NCBI GenBank assembly: GCA_964019335.1
Contig: OZ025708.1
Location: 1-64,000 of the forward strand
DNA length: 64,000 bases
DNA from: Diplonema japonicum
Taxonomy: Eukaryota > Euglenozoa > Diplonemea > Diplonemida > Diplonemidae
Direction: 5' to 3'
Numbering within the stretch: position 1 is the first letter of the stretch; every line of letters starts with the position of its first letter. The notes under the pieces were generated by a model. It saw only the letters and a program-made list of their open reading frames with translations. It was not told where the DNA came from and made no database searches. Position numbers and translations under genes: made by a program. Below are positions 1 through 9,713 of the stretch, piece after piece.

Positions 1-762
1 GTAACTGGACTGTGCTTCTGCCAGAGACGTCCTCTGTCTCTGCAGTTCCTCTCTCTGCGCGGTGATCTCCTGTCTCTGCGCCGAGAGTTCGGCCCTCTGC
101 GCCGCAACTTCTTGATGCAGATTCTGCATCTGGGCTACCATATCTGGCGAGATTGTTGCCTGTTGTTGCTGTTGTTGGGGGGGCTCCTGTGTGTTTTTTT
201 GGGGTGTGGCGGTCCTCTTCCTCCACTCTTCTACTGCCTTGCAGTAGAGCTGCCACCCTACCGACCGGCCGTAGAATTCCAGAAATTCTTCTGGGCTGTA
301 CCTGTCTTGGTGGACTTTTGTTCTTTTTTTTTTTTTCTTCCCCCTTCCTGACCACTTCTTCCCTCCTGCAGCCCTGGACTCCAGGGGGTCGGCCACCTTT
401 ATCGCCGGCAGGACTTCTGCCGTGGCGCCGTTCACCTTGATGCAGGTGTGGTGGGGGGGGGTGCGTGCGGTGTAGAGGAGGAAGGACGCGCCTTCCGTCG
501 TCAGGATGACGACCTTCTCGGTCTGCTCTGAGACCGTTGCTGCGAGAATCGCAGCTGCGCCCTTCTCCTCCACTCCCTTCGGCAGCGGACCGATGATCCA
601 GTTGCCCTTCCGCACCTCGTCCTTTTTCTCCTTCTTCTTCTCTTCTTCTTCTTCGAATACCAGATTTAACTCTGGCATCGCCGCGGCATCTTCGTCCACC
701 TGCATCTGCAGGCTGTCCAGTGGGGGCCTCGTGGAGGCGTCCGCGCTGGTCTGCTGATCCAT
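1..762 (-). CDS. LINE-8 ORF1, N-terminal part, runs off the left edge
   Basis: Reading leftward from the ATG at 760-762, the frame stays open to base 1 (254 codons visible). The start was chosen because an identical start with the same leader recurs at 52472. The protein begins MDQQTSADASTRPPLDSL. It has an acidic/lysine run (about residues 35-50), then a segment around FYGRSVGWQLYC that resembles FFGNSVWWELWC of LINE-1 ORF1. A polyglutamine run follows, then an AQRxEL-type heptad region (coiled coil) at the window edge. By analogy with LINE ORF1 proteins it should bind the element RNA, but no zinc knuckle is visible in the part present. Its ORF2 lies outside the window, so assignment to a known family is not possible. 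Confidence 0.75.
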   Translation of the reverse strand, partial: MDQQTSADASTRPPLDSLQMQVDEDAAAMPELNLVFEEEEEKKKEKKDEVRKGNWIIGPLPKGVEEKGAAAILAATVSEQTEKVVILTTEGASFLLYTARTPPHHTCIKVNGATAEVLPAIKVADPLESRAAGGKKWSGRGKKKKKRTKVHQDRYSPEEFLEFYGRSVGWQLYCKAVEEWRKRTATPQKNTQEPPQQQQQQATISPDMVAQMQNLHQEVAAQRAELSAQRQEITAQREELQRQRTSLAEAQSSY

Positions 763-851
763 TTTTATAAATTTTTATTAAAATTTATTATGTGATAGTG
801 TATCAGACCCCCCACCCAATAAAGTACAGAAACTGTAGCTTTAGAATCGTT

Positions 852-853
<2 letters not shown>
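763..853 (-). other. LINE-8 5' leader and unidentified 5' flank
   Basis: Bases 763-816 match 52473-52526 and form the AT-rich leader of LINE-8. The two copies diverge exactly beyond 816/52526, so the element's 5' terminus is probably there (minus strand begins GGTGGGGGGTCTG). Bases 817-853 are not found elsewhere in the window and I cannot identify them. They sit between the LINE-8 5' end and the A-tail of the next element. Confidence 0.6.
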
Positions 854-889
<36 letters not shown>

Positions 890-1493
890 TTGTTCCACTG
901 CCAGTGGGGGAGACAAAAGGTGGAGAGAAGATAAAGAGGTTTGAAACATCAAAAGTCTGTGTTGCACAGGGTGACATAATTGTGCCTGGCAAATCACAGG
1001 GTGAAGCAAGACGGTATTCAGTAAGGGGAGTGTGTGTATACTTCCTTTCAGATATTCCATTGTTCCATTCTTTCTTGGTCAAAATCTTCTCCTTTTGTAT
1101 CGCCTATGGCGCAGTCAGTCTGCCTCTTGCCCCCCTAGTACATTCCTTCGACTGTCCTGCCCATGGCCACCTTTTTTCCTTTCCCCTGGTAGCGCATCCC
1201 CCTCAATAGGAAGGATCGTCTTAAGGATTTCGGGGCGACTCTTGCCTTCGACCGGCCCCGAGCCGTCCCCATGCCGGTTTTTGTTTGTCGTTGGGGCTTG
1301 AATAGTTTTTCTTTCTTTCTGTTGTTTATTTATATAGTTTTTTTTTCTTTTTTTTTTTTCTTTTTAATTTTTATTTTTTTTTTCTTTTCAATACACTGTA
1401 CCGTCTTAAAAGGAGGGAGGGGTTTTTTGGCAGGGAACGAAAATACACTAGGGGAGGGGAGTGAAGGGAGGATTGTTCGAAGCACTATTTATT
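854..1493 (-). mobile_element. NC-a, non-coding retroelement 3' fragment, copy 1
   Basis: On the minus strand this ends in ...GGCAGTGGAACAAAT followed by a 34-nt A-tract (T at 854-887). The same sequence recurs at 56707-57370, where the tail is (ATT)n plus A. No convincing ORF is present. An internal pyrimidine tract at about 1338-1390 may be a second element boundary, with a 110-bp piece from 1390 to 1493. I take it as the 3' UTR of a LINE or a non-autonomous relative. Confidence 0.6.
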
Positions 1494-1708
1494 CCTTTTT
1501 TTCTTTTTTCTTTTTTATTTTTTTTTTTTCTCTCATTCATTTCATTTCTTTTCTTTTTTCCTTACTCAACACCTTACTTGTCTCGCTCATGAGCCTAATG
1601 CTTTTAATAGAGGAAACTCTACCATCCCACGTAAATTAAAATTTATCTTTCAAAAAATGTTTTATAAAAATGTTTTAAAAATGTCTTAATTTATCTCATG
1701 GTCACCCC

Positions 1709-4700
1709 CTACAGCAAGCCAATCTCTTTCAAGAAAGACTCAACTCTAGGGGATTCATCGGTCAGGAGTTCGGTGATGGAGTGCGAACCCAGGTGCCTCG
1801 CCCTCTCCACCTCGGTCCCCCTGCACTCACTCAGAAGATGCGTGAGGTTTTGCACCTCTCCACAGAAAGTGCATTTCACGTCCACCTCCCTCGCCCCTTC
1901 GCGTCTCAGGTATCCCCTGGTGAGCTCGGACTGGCCAGCACGGAGCCTCATTACCTGTATCTCACCCCTTCTCGAGGCCAAGCCTCTCAAAGAGTGAAAT
2001 CGGCCTCCAGTACGTTCTCTGTATGCCTTGTCCTTCCCACTGTCCTCCCACAGTTCCCTCCACTCTTTGTAGATCATTCTCTTAACGTAGGACTTTGTTG
2101 TTCTGTAGTCCGTCAGAGAATAGTGAGTGCCAGCCGTTGTGTGTTCCTTAGCAGCCTTAGAAGCAGCCTCATCCGCTCTCTCGTTGCCCTCGACACCTAC
2201 GTGGGCAGGGATGTACTGTATCGTCACCGACAGATTTCTGTCATTCAGTATCCTGATATGCTGCCAGATGAATACCTCGTCACAGTAGGTTGCTGACTGA
2301 GGGCCTTTTTGTAGGCTCAGGATCAGTGATTGAGAATCAGTGAGCAGTATTAAAGGGATGGTCTTTTTCGTCCGGATGACTTTCTTCGTCGCCACTGCCG
2401 CACCTCTCAAGCCCAGCAGCAATGCTTTGGTTTCCGCTCTGAAAGAGCTGCAGTACTCACCTGCAGACCCCTTTACCACTTCCTCTTTTCCCCTCACCCT
2501 CATCACTGCTGCCGCTCCCCCTCTCCTGTTGTTGGGCGAGGAGCCGTCGGTGTAAATCCTCATGGAATCCTTCGGGAGTGCTGCGATCGTCCTCAGCGCC
2601 ACTTCTAGCCTTTTTTCCTTCGGGTCCGAGCGTCTGCTGTCTTCGATCAGATAGGGTCTCAGATCCAACATCAGGTCACGCCAGGGGGGGATCATGTGGT
2701 CTGCTTTAATGGGCGATGGGCCTACCGGGGTGCATTCCCTCTGCGGAGGGTCCAGGTTCTTTGCATCCCTCCTCATCCTCCCTGCCCAGGTGTCCTCGTC
2801 GAGCTCCTCAGCATGTGCAGCAACACACCCCACTGTGTTGGACTTCCGTATGCATTCCTCGTACAACAGCAGGGTGTCCGTCTTGACTACTGTGTCCAAT
2901 TGTTGTAGTCCTGCCTCTACCACTGCTATATGTTTGGAGATCTTCCCAGGGAGCCCTGTGATAAATCTCGCCGCCGTTTCATGTAGTTCGTTCAGGTCGT
3001 CAAAAAGGTCCTTCCGCAGCGACTTGCCGTAGACCCCCAGGCCGTATCTTGTCAGTGGGAACACGTACGTTAGGTAGATCGCTCTGAGCATGTCCCTTCT
3101 CAACCCACCCTTCTTGCTGGACAGTCTGTACAAGTATCCCAAGCGCCTACGCGTCTTGTTTTTGACTTCACCCACGTGAGCCTCGAAGGACGCGTTAGCG
3201 TCTAGCGTGACCCCCAGGTACTTCGCCTTGTCTACCTGTTTCAATCCTGTCCCGTCTCCGAAAGATACCTTCAGTTTCCTCGAGACTCCGTTGCAAAGGA
3301 TGTTCGATTTTTCGGGTGCCAGCTGCATCGACCACCTCTCAGCCCACTGTTCCACCAAGTCAACAATCAGTTGTGCCTTTTTCTCGACCTCCTTGTCCTT
3401 CTTGCCTTCGACCACGACCATGATGTCATCTGCATACGTGCAAGCACGAATGCCTCGTTCTTCTAGCACTCTGGTCAGGTCATCCACATAGATGGTAAAG
3501 AGTAGGGGTGCCAGGACAGTTCCTTGAGGGACTCCCCCCTTAAACTCCCTGGAGACCCCATGCGTGCCTTCCACCTCCACCGCCACTTTTCTCTTGCTGA
3601 GGTAGCTCTTTACCCATCTTGTGTATTCTTCGGGATATCCGTTATTCTCCATCTTTGCTATGAGTCCCTCATGCCACACCGTGTCGAAGGCCCCCTTAAG
3701 GTCCAGAAAGAGCAGACCTCCCCTTTTCCCCGTGTTGTTGTATTTGAAACCCTGTAGAGTTTTCGCAGCGAAGAGTATGTTCTCTGTGGTTGATCGGCCT
3801 CTCATGAAGCCGGATTGTGTCCAGTGTGGTGGGGTTACCTTCCTGGTCTCTTGAAGGTAGACCATCCTGCTTCTCACCACCCTCTCCATGGCTTTCGCGA
3901 TGTTGCTCGTCAGGGATATGGGCCTGTAGGAGTCGGCTCTGCTCGGGTCTTTGTTGGGTTTCCTGAGTGGTCTGATTGTTGTTCTCTTCCACTCCGACGG
4001 GACCTTCCCTTCCTTCCAAGAGAGATTGAAGAGATGTTTCAGAACTTCCACTCCTTTTGGCCCCATTTTTTTGAGATATTCGTTGTAGATGCCGTCGGGT
4101 CCCGGGGCTTTTCGTTTCTTTAGCTTCGCGATCTCGCCCAGCACCTCACTCGTCGTGACTGCTTCTGCTTGTTCTTGCTGGGTCTCTCTCTTCACCTCGT
4201 TTTTTAGGGATTCCAGAGCTTCTCTAGAGGATTGTCCTATTTTCGGTGTACATTTTGCTGCGTAGTGTTCGCACAAGGCTGTTGCTTTCGCCTTGTTACT
4301 TGCGTATCTTGTACCGTTCTCCCTGAGAACCGAGACTCCGGGTTTCGTTGCACTCCCGTCAAGCTGCCTTATGAAAGCGAAAGTGTCTTTGGACGTTTTC
4401 TTCCTTCCCAGTTCATCCAGGAAATCTTCGTCCCTCTTTTGTTTAGAGGCTTGTATTAACTCCCTTGTCTCTTTCTGGAGTAACCTCACCTCCGCTAAGG
4501 CAACCGGATCGTCCTCGCCCTTGCTTACGTACTCCCTTAGTTTGGTGTTCCTTTCCTTTACCTTGCTGTCTATCTCAGGAGTCCACCACGCCTTAGCAGG
4601 TTTCGGCCCTTTTCTAGGTATGCTCTCCCTAGAAGCTGCCATGAGCAGGTCGATGAGTCCCTTACTCACCACCTCCACGTCCTTGCTCTTTAGAAGGCAT

Positions 4701-6010
4701 GATGTCCTCTCTTCTACGATAGTCCTGAATTTGCCCCAGTCAGCTTTTTCCCATACCAGCTTCTGGGGCGGTTTTTTCCTTCCTTCCTTTTGTTGCTGTC
4801 CCACTTCCCATTCGTAGAACATGGGAAAGTGGTCGGAACCTATTGAGTCCAGTACCCTCCACGAGCCTGGGTCATACCCCGCGTCCGTTATCATTATGTC
4901 GGTCGTGGTGAAGGTTCCTCTCGTTGAGAAGTGTGTGGGGCACTTTGGTCTGTTGAGTGGCAGCATGTTCGTCCTGACCATCCATTTCTCCAGTTCACCG
5001 CCCTTCAGGTCACTGTTCTTAGCGGTACTGTCCCACATGTCAGAGTGCGCGTTGAAATCACCCGATATCAGCACATCCTGACCAGAAGGGAGATTGGAGA
5101 CTGCCAAGTCGCCTTTGACTTTCGTGGACGATGGGGGGCGGTAGATGTTGACCAAGAGCAGTTTTCTTGTTTCGGTGAGTTGTACGGATACGTCCAGTCT
5201 TTCCGTCCTGTCATCACGTTCTCCTATGAACGTCTGCTCAGCATCCAGGTCTCTCCTGACCGCCGTCACCAGACCACCTCCCCTCTTCACCTCCCCGTCC
5301 TCGTTTAGCACCACCCTGTCTCTCCTGAACAGGTTGAAGCCCGGTAGTTCGATTTCATCCTCGGTTCTTAGCCATGATTCCTGTATCATAACCACATCAA
5401 GCTCGAGTTCTTCTATACTTTTCTCGAGCTCCACCATTTTCCCTCTCACCGAGTGTGCATTCACCGACAACACTCTCAGCTTCGGGTTGCGTGGCTGATC
5501 AGTCTTTATTTTCATGTTAGGACCGGGGTTACTCTCGACGTCTCCGCAGCTTAGGATATCCATTCCATGTGGTCCTGTTCCTCCTCGTCGTCTGTTCGTG
5601 CTTTTGCTTGACTTACCGTATTGGTCACCCCCACACCCCGGGTTTCGGATGAAGGGTCGTACTACTTGGGGGGGGCCGGCCATAACTGACCTATCATCGC
5701 CGCCACTAACGCCTTGTCTCGCTTGGACACCCCCGTTCGGGGCCGGCCAGGATTTAGCCGCGTGTTGTAGCCAAGTAGTACCACGTCCTCGTCTTCGCTT
5801 TCTTCTTCCTTGCTTTCCGCCGTTGTTTTGTTCTCTTCGTTTATTGTTCACTCTTTTGTTTGTGGGGTTGCCTTTTCTTTTTCCCCTTTCTTGGGCTTTG
5901 GCTTTTTTTTTTTTTAAAATCTTTTTTTTGCCCTTTTCTTTTAAGTTCTTTTGGTTGATGCGACACTTTCTTTTTTTTTTAATCTTTTTATTTAGTTTTC
6001 TGACCTTCAC
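1709..6010 (-). CDS. LINE-1 ORF2: 2A leader, APE endonuclease, reverse transcriptase, RNase H
   Basis: This is the retrotransposition polyprotein of 1433 codons counted from a GTG at 6010. The frame is in fact open up to 6151, and no ATG occurs before codon ~120, so the true start is unclear. In order: a Lys/Arg-rich leader, the 2A motif CGDVESNPGP (NPGP at residues 161-164, bases 5519-5548), APE (SVNAHS, IQES, SGDFNAH, GSDHFP), RT (YRPISLTS, FLDLKGAFD, GGVPQGTVLAP, YADD at residue 859), RNase H (YTDGS with D1155, FRAE, TDSQS, NERADEA) and a C-x2-C-x7-H-x4-C knuckle near the C-terminus. All catalytic residues I can check are present. The enzyme would nick target DNA and copy the element RNA in the nucleus. 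The 2A motif should separate the basic leader from the enzyme. Confidence 0.9.
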   Translation of the reverse strand: MKVRKLNKKIKKKRKCRINQKNLKEKGKKKILKKKKAKAQERGKRKGNPTNKRVNNKRREQNNGGKQGRRKRRRGRGTTWLQHAAKSWPAPNGGVQARQGVSGGDDRSVMAGPPQVVRPFIRNPGCGGDQYGKSSKSTNRRRGGTGPHGMDILSCGDVESNPGPNMKIKTDQPRNPKLRVLSVNAHSVRGKMVELEKSIEELELDVVMIQESWLRTEDEIELPGFNLFRRDRVVLNEDGEVKRGGGLVTAVRRDLDAEQTFIGERDDRTERLDVSVQLTETRKLLLVNIYRPPSSTKVKGDLAVSNLPSGQDVLISGDFNAHSDMWDSTAKNSDLKGGELEKWMVRTNMLPLNRPKCPTHFSTRGTFTTTDIMITDAGYDPGSWRVLDSIGSDHFPMFYEWEVGQQQKEGRKKPPQKLVWEKADWGKFRTIVEERTSCLLKSKDVEVVSKGLIDLLMAASRESIPRKGPKPAKAWWTPEIDSKVKERNTKLREYVSKGEDDPVALAEVRLLQKETRELIQASKQKRDEDFLDELGRKKTSKDTFAFIRQLDGSATKPGVSVLRENGTRYASNKAKATALCEHYAAKCTPKIGQSSREALESLKNEVKRETQQEQAEAVTTSEVLGEIAKLKKRKAPGPDGIYNEYLKKMGPKGVEVLKHLFNLSWKEGKVPSEWKRTTIRPLRKPNKDPSRADSYRPISLTSNIAKAMERVVRSRMVYLQETRKVTPPHWTQSGFMRGRSTTENILFAAKTLQGFKYNNTGKRGGLLFLDLKGAFDTVWHEGLIAKMENNGYPEEYTRWVKSYLSKRKVAVEVEGTHGVSREFKGGVPQGTVLAPLLFTIYVDDLTRVLEERGIRACTYADDIMVVVEGKKDKEVEKKAQLIVDLVEQWAERWSMQLAPEKSNILCNGVSRKLKVSFGDGTGLKQVDKAKYLGVTLDANASFEAHVGEVKNKTRRRLGYLYRLSSKKGGLRRDMLRAIYLTYVFPLTRYGLGVYGKSLRKDLFDDLNELHETAARFITGLPGKISKHIAVVEAGLQQLDTVVKTDTLLLYEECIRKSNTVGCVAAHAEELDEDTWAGRMRRDAKNLDPPQRECTPVGPSPIKADHMIPPWRDLMLDLRPYLIEDSRRSDPKEKRLEVALRTIAALPKDSMRIYTDGSSPNNRRGGAAAVMRVRGKEEVVKGSAGEYCSSFRAETKALLLGLRGAAVATKKVIRTKKTIPLILLTDSQSLILSLQKGPQSATYCDEVFIWQHIRILNDRNLSVTIQYIPAHVGVEGNERADEAASKAAKEHTTAGTHYSLTDYRTTKSYVKRMIYKEWRELWEDSGKDKAYRERTGGRFHSLRGLASRRGEIQVMRLRAGQSELTRGYLRREGAREVDVKCTFCGEVQNLTHLLSECRGTEVERARHLGSHSITELLTDESPRVESFLKEIGLL
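5659..5781 (-). promoter_or_regulatory. Conserved structured RNA element near the ORF2 start, LINE-1 copy
   Basis: Bases 5659-5669 and 5771-5781 form a perfect 11-bp stem. Inside it, two GGCCGGCC octamers pair, and there is a smaller TGTC/GACA hairpin. Nearly the same ~125 nt occur in LINE-4 at 49455-49581, although the two ORF2 proteins are far more diverged. The outer stem carries a compensatory change (T-A pair here, G-C pair there). It lies about 110 nt upstream of the 2A motif. A role in translating ORF2 (internal entry or recoding) is inference. Confidence 0.65.
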
Positions 6011-6027
6011 TAAAATCAGGTCTTTCG

Positions 6028-7122
6028 TTAATGAGAGACTTTCTTCTTGGCGTTCAGGGGGGCTGACGGGTTTGAATGAGAGGGAGTAGTGGCCATGGTG
6101 GCTTGGCGCGAGGTCGCGTTTCCCACCTTTCTCACAGGTGTGGAGGGGAGTTCAGTTTGGGTGGGTGAGTAGTCGATGCCGGACTGAGATTCGTCCGGTC
6201 TCTCGTGGCAGTGCGGTGGTGGCTCGGGGCTTGACTCTTCTTCTTCCTCCATCCTATTGCCTCCTGTTGTCAGGAGGAGGAGGATTTTATTATACTGGCT
6301 CGCACCAGTCTCCGTCAGCCTCCTCTCCATGGCCACCAGCCGCTCCGTCTGCACTGTCGCCATTCTCTCGATGGCTTGTGCCAGGTTACCAACCTGACCT
6401 TCGACCGCTTCCACCTTACCCTGTACCTTCCCCATCTCCTCTTCCTGGGTCTCCATTCTTGACTCCAGGTGCCTCAACATCATTTCCTCTTCCTCCCCCT
6501 TCTCTTCCTTCTCCGCTAGTTTCCTCTCCATCACCTCCAGTCTCTCCATCAGCGCCTTCAGCTGCTCCCCGCTTTCTCCGTCTGTCGCCTTTTTTTCTTC
6601 CTTATCCTTCTTTCTCTTTTCCTTTTTCTCTTCCTCTTTCTGTTTTATGTCCCTGTCCCTGACACCAGCCGCACACCACAGTTCCCACCAGACACTGTTT
6701 CCGAAGAACCTACGGAACTCTATCGCCGTAGCCTTCCTCTTTGTCTTGCCCCCCGGCAAGGACCTCCTGTAGTCCAGCAGACCCCCCGTTTGCACAAGGA
6801 GGTGCACAGTCTGCTCGATCTCACCCAGCTTCACTTCCAACTTCACAGAGGGGGGAGGGGCTTCAGCTCTGATGGCACCAATGGTGCCGTCAAACCTTAA
6901 AAGCTTCCCCCATCTGATCTCGCTGAGAATTGAAGCTAGCTGCGACCAGCTACAGGATGGGGACACAGCTACGTCTACATAGAGGCATTTAGTTCTTGTC
7001 GTTGGGGTCGGTGGCGTGGGGTCAAGTGTCAGGGTTATCGGGGGCTGGTCTTCGCCGGCGCCTTTCGCGCCGCCCAGTGGGGACCTCGTGGAGGTGCCAG
7101 CTTCCTTCTGCTTATCAGACAT
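6028..7122 (-). CDS. LINE-1 ORF1, coiled-coil RNA-binding-type protein
   Basis: This 364-residue protein starts at the ATG at 7120-7122, right behind an A-rich leader. The N-terminal half holds an uncharacterised domain including FFGNSVWWELWC, shared with LINE-8 ORF1. A strongly charged Lys/Glu segment (about residues 170-185) leads into a long heptad-rich coiled coil (about 185-285) and a Ser/Pro-rich tail ending KKKVSH. There is no CCHC knuckle or RRM that I can see. LINE ORF1 proteins of this build usually trimerise and package element RNA; that role is inferred. The stop (6028-6030) lies inside the -1 frame that continues as ORF2, which is open from 6151 downward. Confidence 0.8.
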   Translation of the reverse strand: MSDKQKEAGTSTRSPLGGAKGAGEDQPPITLTLDPTPPTPTTRTKCLYVDVAVSPSCSWSQLASILSEIRWGKLLRFDGTIGAIRAEAPPPSVKLEVKLGEIEQTVHLLVQTGGLLDYRRSLPGGKTKRKATAIEFRRFFGNSVWWELWCAAGVRDRDIKQKEEEKKEKRKKDKEEKKATDGESGEQLKALMERLEVMERKLAEKEEKGEEEEMMLRHLESRMETQEEEMGKVQGKVEAVEGQVGNLAQAIERMATVQTERLVAMERRLTETGASQYNKILLLLTTGGNRMEEEEESSPEPPPHCHERPDESQSGIDYSPTQTELPSTPVRKVGNATSRQATMATTPSHSNPSAPLNAKKKVSH

Positions 7123-7166
7123 TTCTTTTTTTTTTTTTTATTGTCGTGTAAGCGTTCCCACCTAAA

Positions 7167-9394
7167 TTTTTTTTTTTTTTTTTTTTTTTTTCAAAATACC
7201 AATGCAGGGCCGCCATGGAGAGCAACACCTGAGAAAAGGGAAAAAAGGTGAAGGGAAACCATGGGGAAATAGGGAGGGCAAAGGACCAGGCTTCTGCAAG
7301 CAGGAGGAGCCCTGGTCCCCCACCAACCCGTGCTCTGCTTTGGGACAGCCGAAGAGGGCTGAATTACATTATTCCCTCAGTCAAGTGAGAGAAAAACGGG
7401 GGCCTACCTTCCAGCTGGATGTCCTTCTTTGGCTGGAACCTCCGGCGGAAAGCCCCCCAGGGAGGTATTGCTCCTATTGAGCGAATCATTGGTGAGTGTG
7501 AAAAAAAGGGGAAATGGGAAACAGTGAGAGGAAGGGGAAGGAAGGGAAAGGAAAGTGGGAAACACAACATTTCATTTTACACACACACGCGGGGCGATCC
7601 CTTAGCGCAGCACGGGGGCCGCGGGACCGGCGTCAAGAGAGACCGGAGGAGGGGGCGGCACGTTTGAAGGTGCAGTGACGTCTGTAGACGCCAGGGATGA
7701 TGGCGAGGTGAACAGTCCGGAGCGTGACCAGGCGAGCAGGCCAGACTCAACAACGAGGTCGTAGATCTGGGTCACGCGTCTCGACAGGGAGAAGGCTAGG
7801 GAGGGAGTACCAGCAGGAGTGTCGATCGCCCCCCTCCCGATCACAGGGCACCCACCGACAACATGCTCCCTGGACATCGGTGCTGCGTGGCAGGCTGGGC
7901 ACCGGAGCACACCCTTGTGCTTCCTGTTCGGGCCAGCAGTCTGCAGGAAGCCGAAGAAGAGAGCCGAGTGACCAATCCGCAGCCGCGAGATGACCGTTTC
8001 AGCTTGTCTGGGGAAGCCAAGGGGGAAGTGCGCGGACCGAAGCTCGGTCGCCACCGCGTAGTTGTGGGCGAGGGATGTTATGAGCTCCGCGGACCTCCGC
8101 ACCACCCACCGTCGCACCAGGGCCCTCACTGATCGGTAGTCAAGGGAGGGCCTGTCCTGCTTCCGCTTCGTTCCCTCCACGGCCAGAGCGTCAGCCTTCT
8201 CGTTCCCGTCCACCCCACAGTGGGAGGGCACAAACTGGAGGACCACCGGTGTCCCCTGCGTGCGCGCCGCGGACACCAGCCGGCTCCACGTCTGGTGGTC
8301 GAGCTTCTCCCTCTGTCGCGTTGGGCCAGCTCGCAGCTGCTCGACGAGGGAGAGGGAGTCGGTGCAGATCGACAGCGGGGACTTCGCCAGCGAAGGGTGT
8401 GTTTTTCGGAGGGTAGCCACCATATCCAGCGCCGTTTTCACAGCCATGCCCTCTGCCCGAAAAGATGAACAGAAGTCGTTGACGCCATGGCACACAGACA
8501 CAGGGGTCAGGGGGGGAGGCAGCTGCAGATAAACCCCAGAGCCACCTTTCGCCTTCTGTCCGACCTGTACAACCGAGCCATCCGTGTAGGCATGGATGCC
8601 CGGGGGGAGAGCCGCAAGAGCAGCCTCGGCCGCCTTCCGCCTGTCCGCGTCTGGCGACGATCGCGTGACCCCGCCGGGGAGGTCAGTCCTGAAGTCGACC
8701 ATGCCTGTCTGCCACGGGGCCGCCAGGGGCGTAGCCGACGGGTACTCGAAGTGCACCTTTGGTTCCAACCCGCATCGACGCAGTGCTTGGTAGCCAGAGC
8801 GCAGCCACCCACACCCCAGCCTGTTCGCCTGCTTCAGCTTGACCGTCTCCCTGTGAACCGGGGAAGATTGCCAGCAGAAGGCCTTCGCCGTCATCGTCGC
8901 CGCAGCACCCTCCGCCATTCTTTCGAGGGGAAGCAGTCCTGCCTCAGCTAGGAGCTTGTACCCTCCGGAGCCACTCCAGCAGCCCGTGATCAGCACCGCC
9001 GCCTCCTGGTGAAGCCCAGCCAGGTCCTTCCTCCCGACATCATCGAGCCTGCTGTAGTAGACCCCCATGCAGTAGCGCAGCAGCGGGAGGATGTACGTAA
9101 CGTAGAGAGACCGCAGAGTGTCCCTCTTGCTGCCCCAGGACGTGCCAGACAAGAGCTTTAGCACCCTCAGCCTTTTGCTGGCCCGCCGTAGGATGTCCTG
9201 TGCGTGTTCACCGAACGTGAGCCCAGAGTCCACCGTAACCCCAAGGTACCTCGCGTGTTCAGACAGAGGCAGGGGACGGGCCGCAACGTAATACACGTCG
9301 GGCCGTCGCACGGCTGCATGCATGTCCCGCACGCAGCGGATCCGCACACCACCCGCCTCCACAACCTGAAGGCCCGCCAGCTCCTGGTCCCCGG
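7167..9394 (-). mobile_element. LINE-2, 5'-truncated copy 1
   Basis: The 25-nt A-tail (T at 7167-7191) is followed by the LINE-2 3' UTR (7192-7601) and the C-terminal part of ORF2. Homology to the full copy at 19664-27293 stops at 9394. Beyond it lie 28 bp of unmatched filler (9395-9422) and then the tail of another element. No missing 5' part is found to the right, so this is a true 5' truncation, not a split element. Confidence 0.85.
7602..9394 (-). pseudogene. LINE-2 ORF2 C-terminal fragment (end of RT, RNase H, knuckle)
   Basis: About 597 codons remain, open to the truncation point. It starts within the thumb region after YADD and keeps YLGVTVDS, RNase H (YTDGS, FRAEG, CTDSLS, NEKADAL) and the terminal CPAC...H...C knuckle. 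It is nearly identical to the matching part of the intact ORF2 at 20105-24253. The endonuclease and RT active sites are missing, so it cannot act on its own. Confidence 0.85.
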
Positions 9395-9422
9395 CTTAAG
9401 AGCTACGAGAGGCTTTCTTTCA

Positions 9423-9713
9423 TTTTTTTTTTTTAAATAATAATAATATATGTTCCGACTGCCAGATCGGGTGCACCAGAGAAGGTTTAAAAAGAAGGGT
9501 GCAAAAAGAAAGAGGGGAAGGGAAAGAAAATGCCAAAAGAGAGCCTTGAAAATCCGAGCTTGAGAAAAGTTGAAAAAATAAGTCCAAATCGCAAAAGTAA
9601 TCAAAGGTATCAAGCAGCCTTTCGCTACATGAAGATGACAAGAGAGCACCTTCATATATTTCCAATTCTCCTCTTCTTTCTCTTCTTCCTTTCTTCTTTC
9701 TCTTATAATCACC
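9423..9713 (-). mobile_element. NC-d, short retroelement 3' fragment
   Basis: On the minus strand it ends ...GGCAGTCGGAACATAT(ATT)nA12 (T at 9423-9434), closely resembling the plus-strand tail at 62015-62072. There is no ORF. The right end meets a second tail at 9714. The preceding 9395-9422 is unexplained filler. Confidence 0.5.

Larger units (their letters stand above)
1494..7166 (-). mobile_element. LINE-1, apparently full-length non-LTR retrotransposon
   Basis: The element runs right to left: leader 7123-7166, ORF1 7122-6028, ORF2 6010-1709, 3' UTR 1708-1531, and an A-rich tail (T/C tract 1494-1530). The right end abuts the A-tail of a LINE-2 copy at 7167. A second 5'-truncated copy lies at 59951-61062 with the same tail context. 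The APE-RT-RNase H-knuckle order matches I/ingi-like LINEs. Both ORFs are intact, so this copy could be recent. Confidence 0.85.

Noticed and set aside
817-853. Spliced-leader or U-snRNA fragment at the LINE-8 5' flank
   Set aside because: I compared it by eye with U1, U2, U5, U6 and dinoflagellate SL sequences and found no convincing match; left unidentified.
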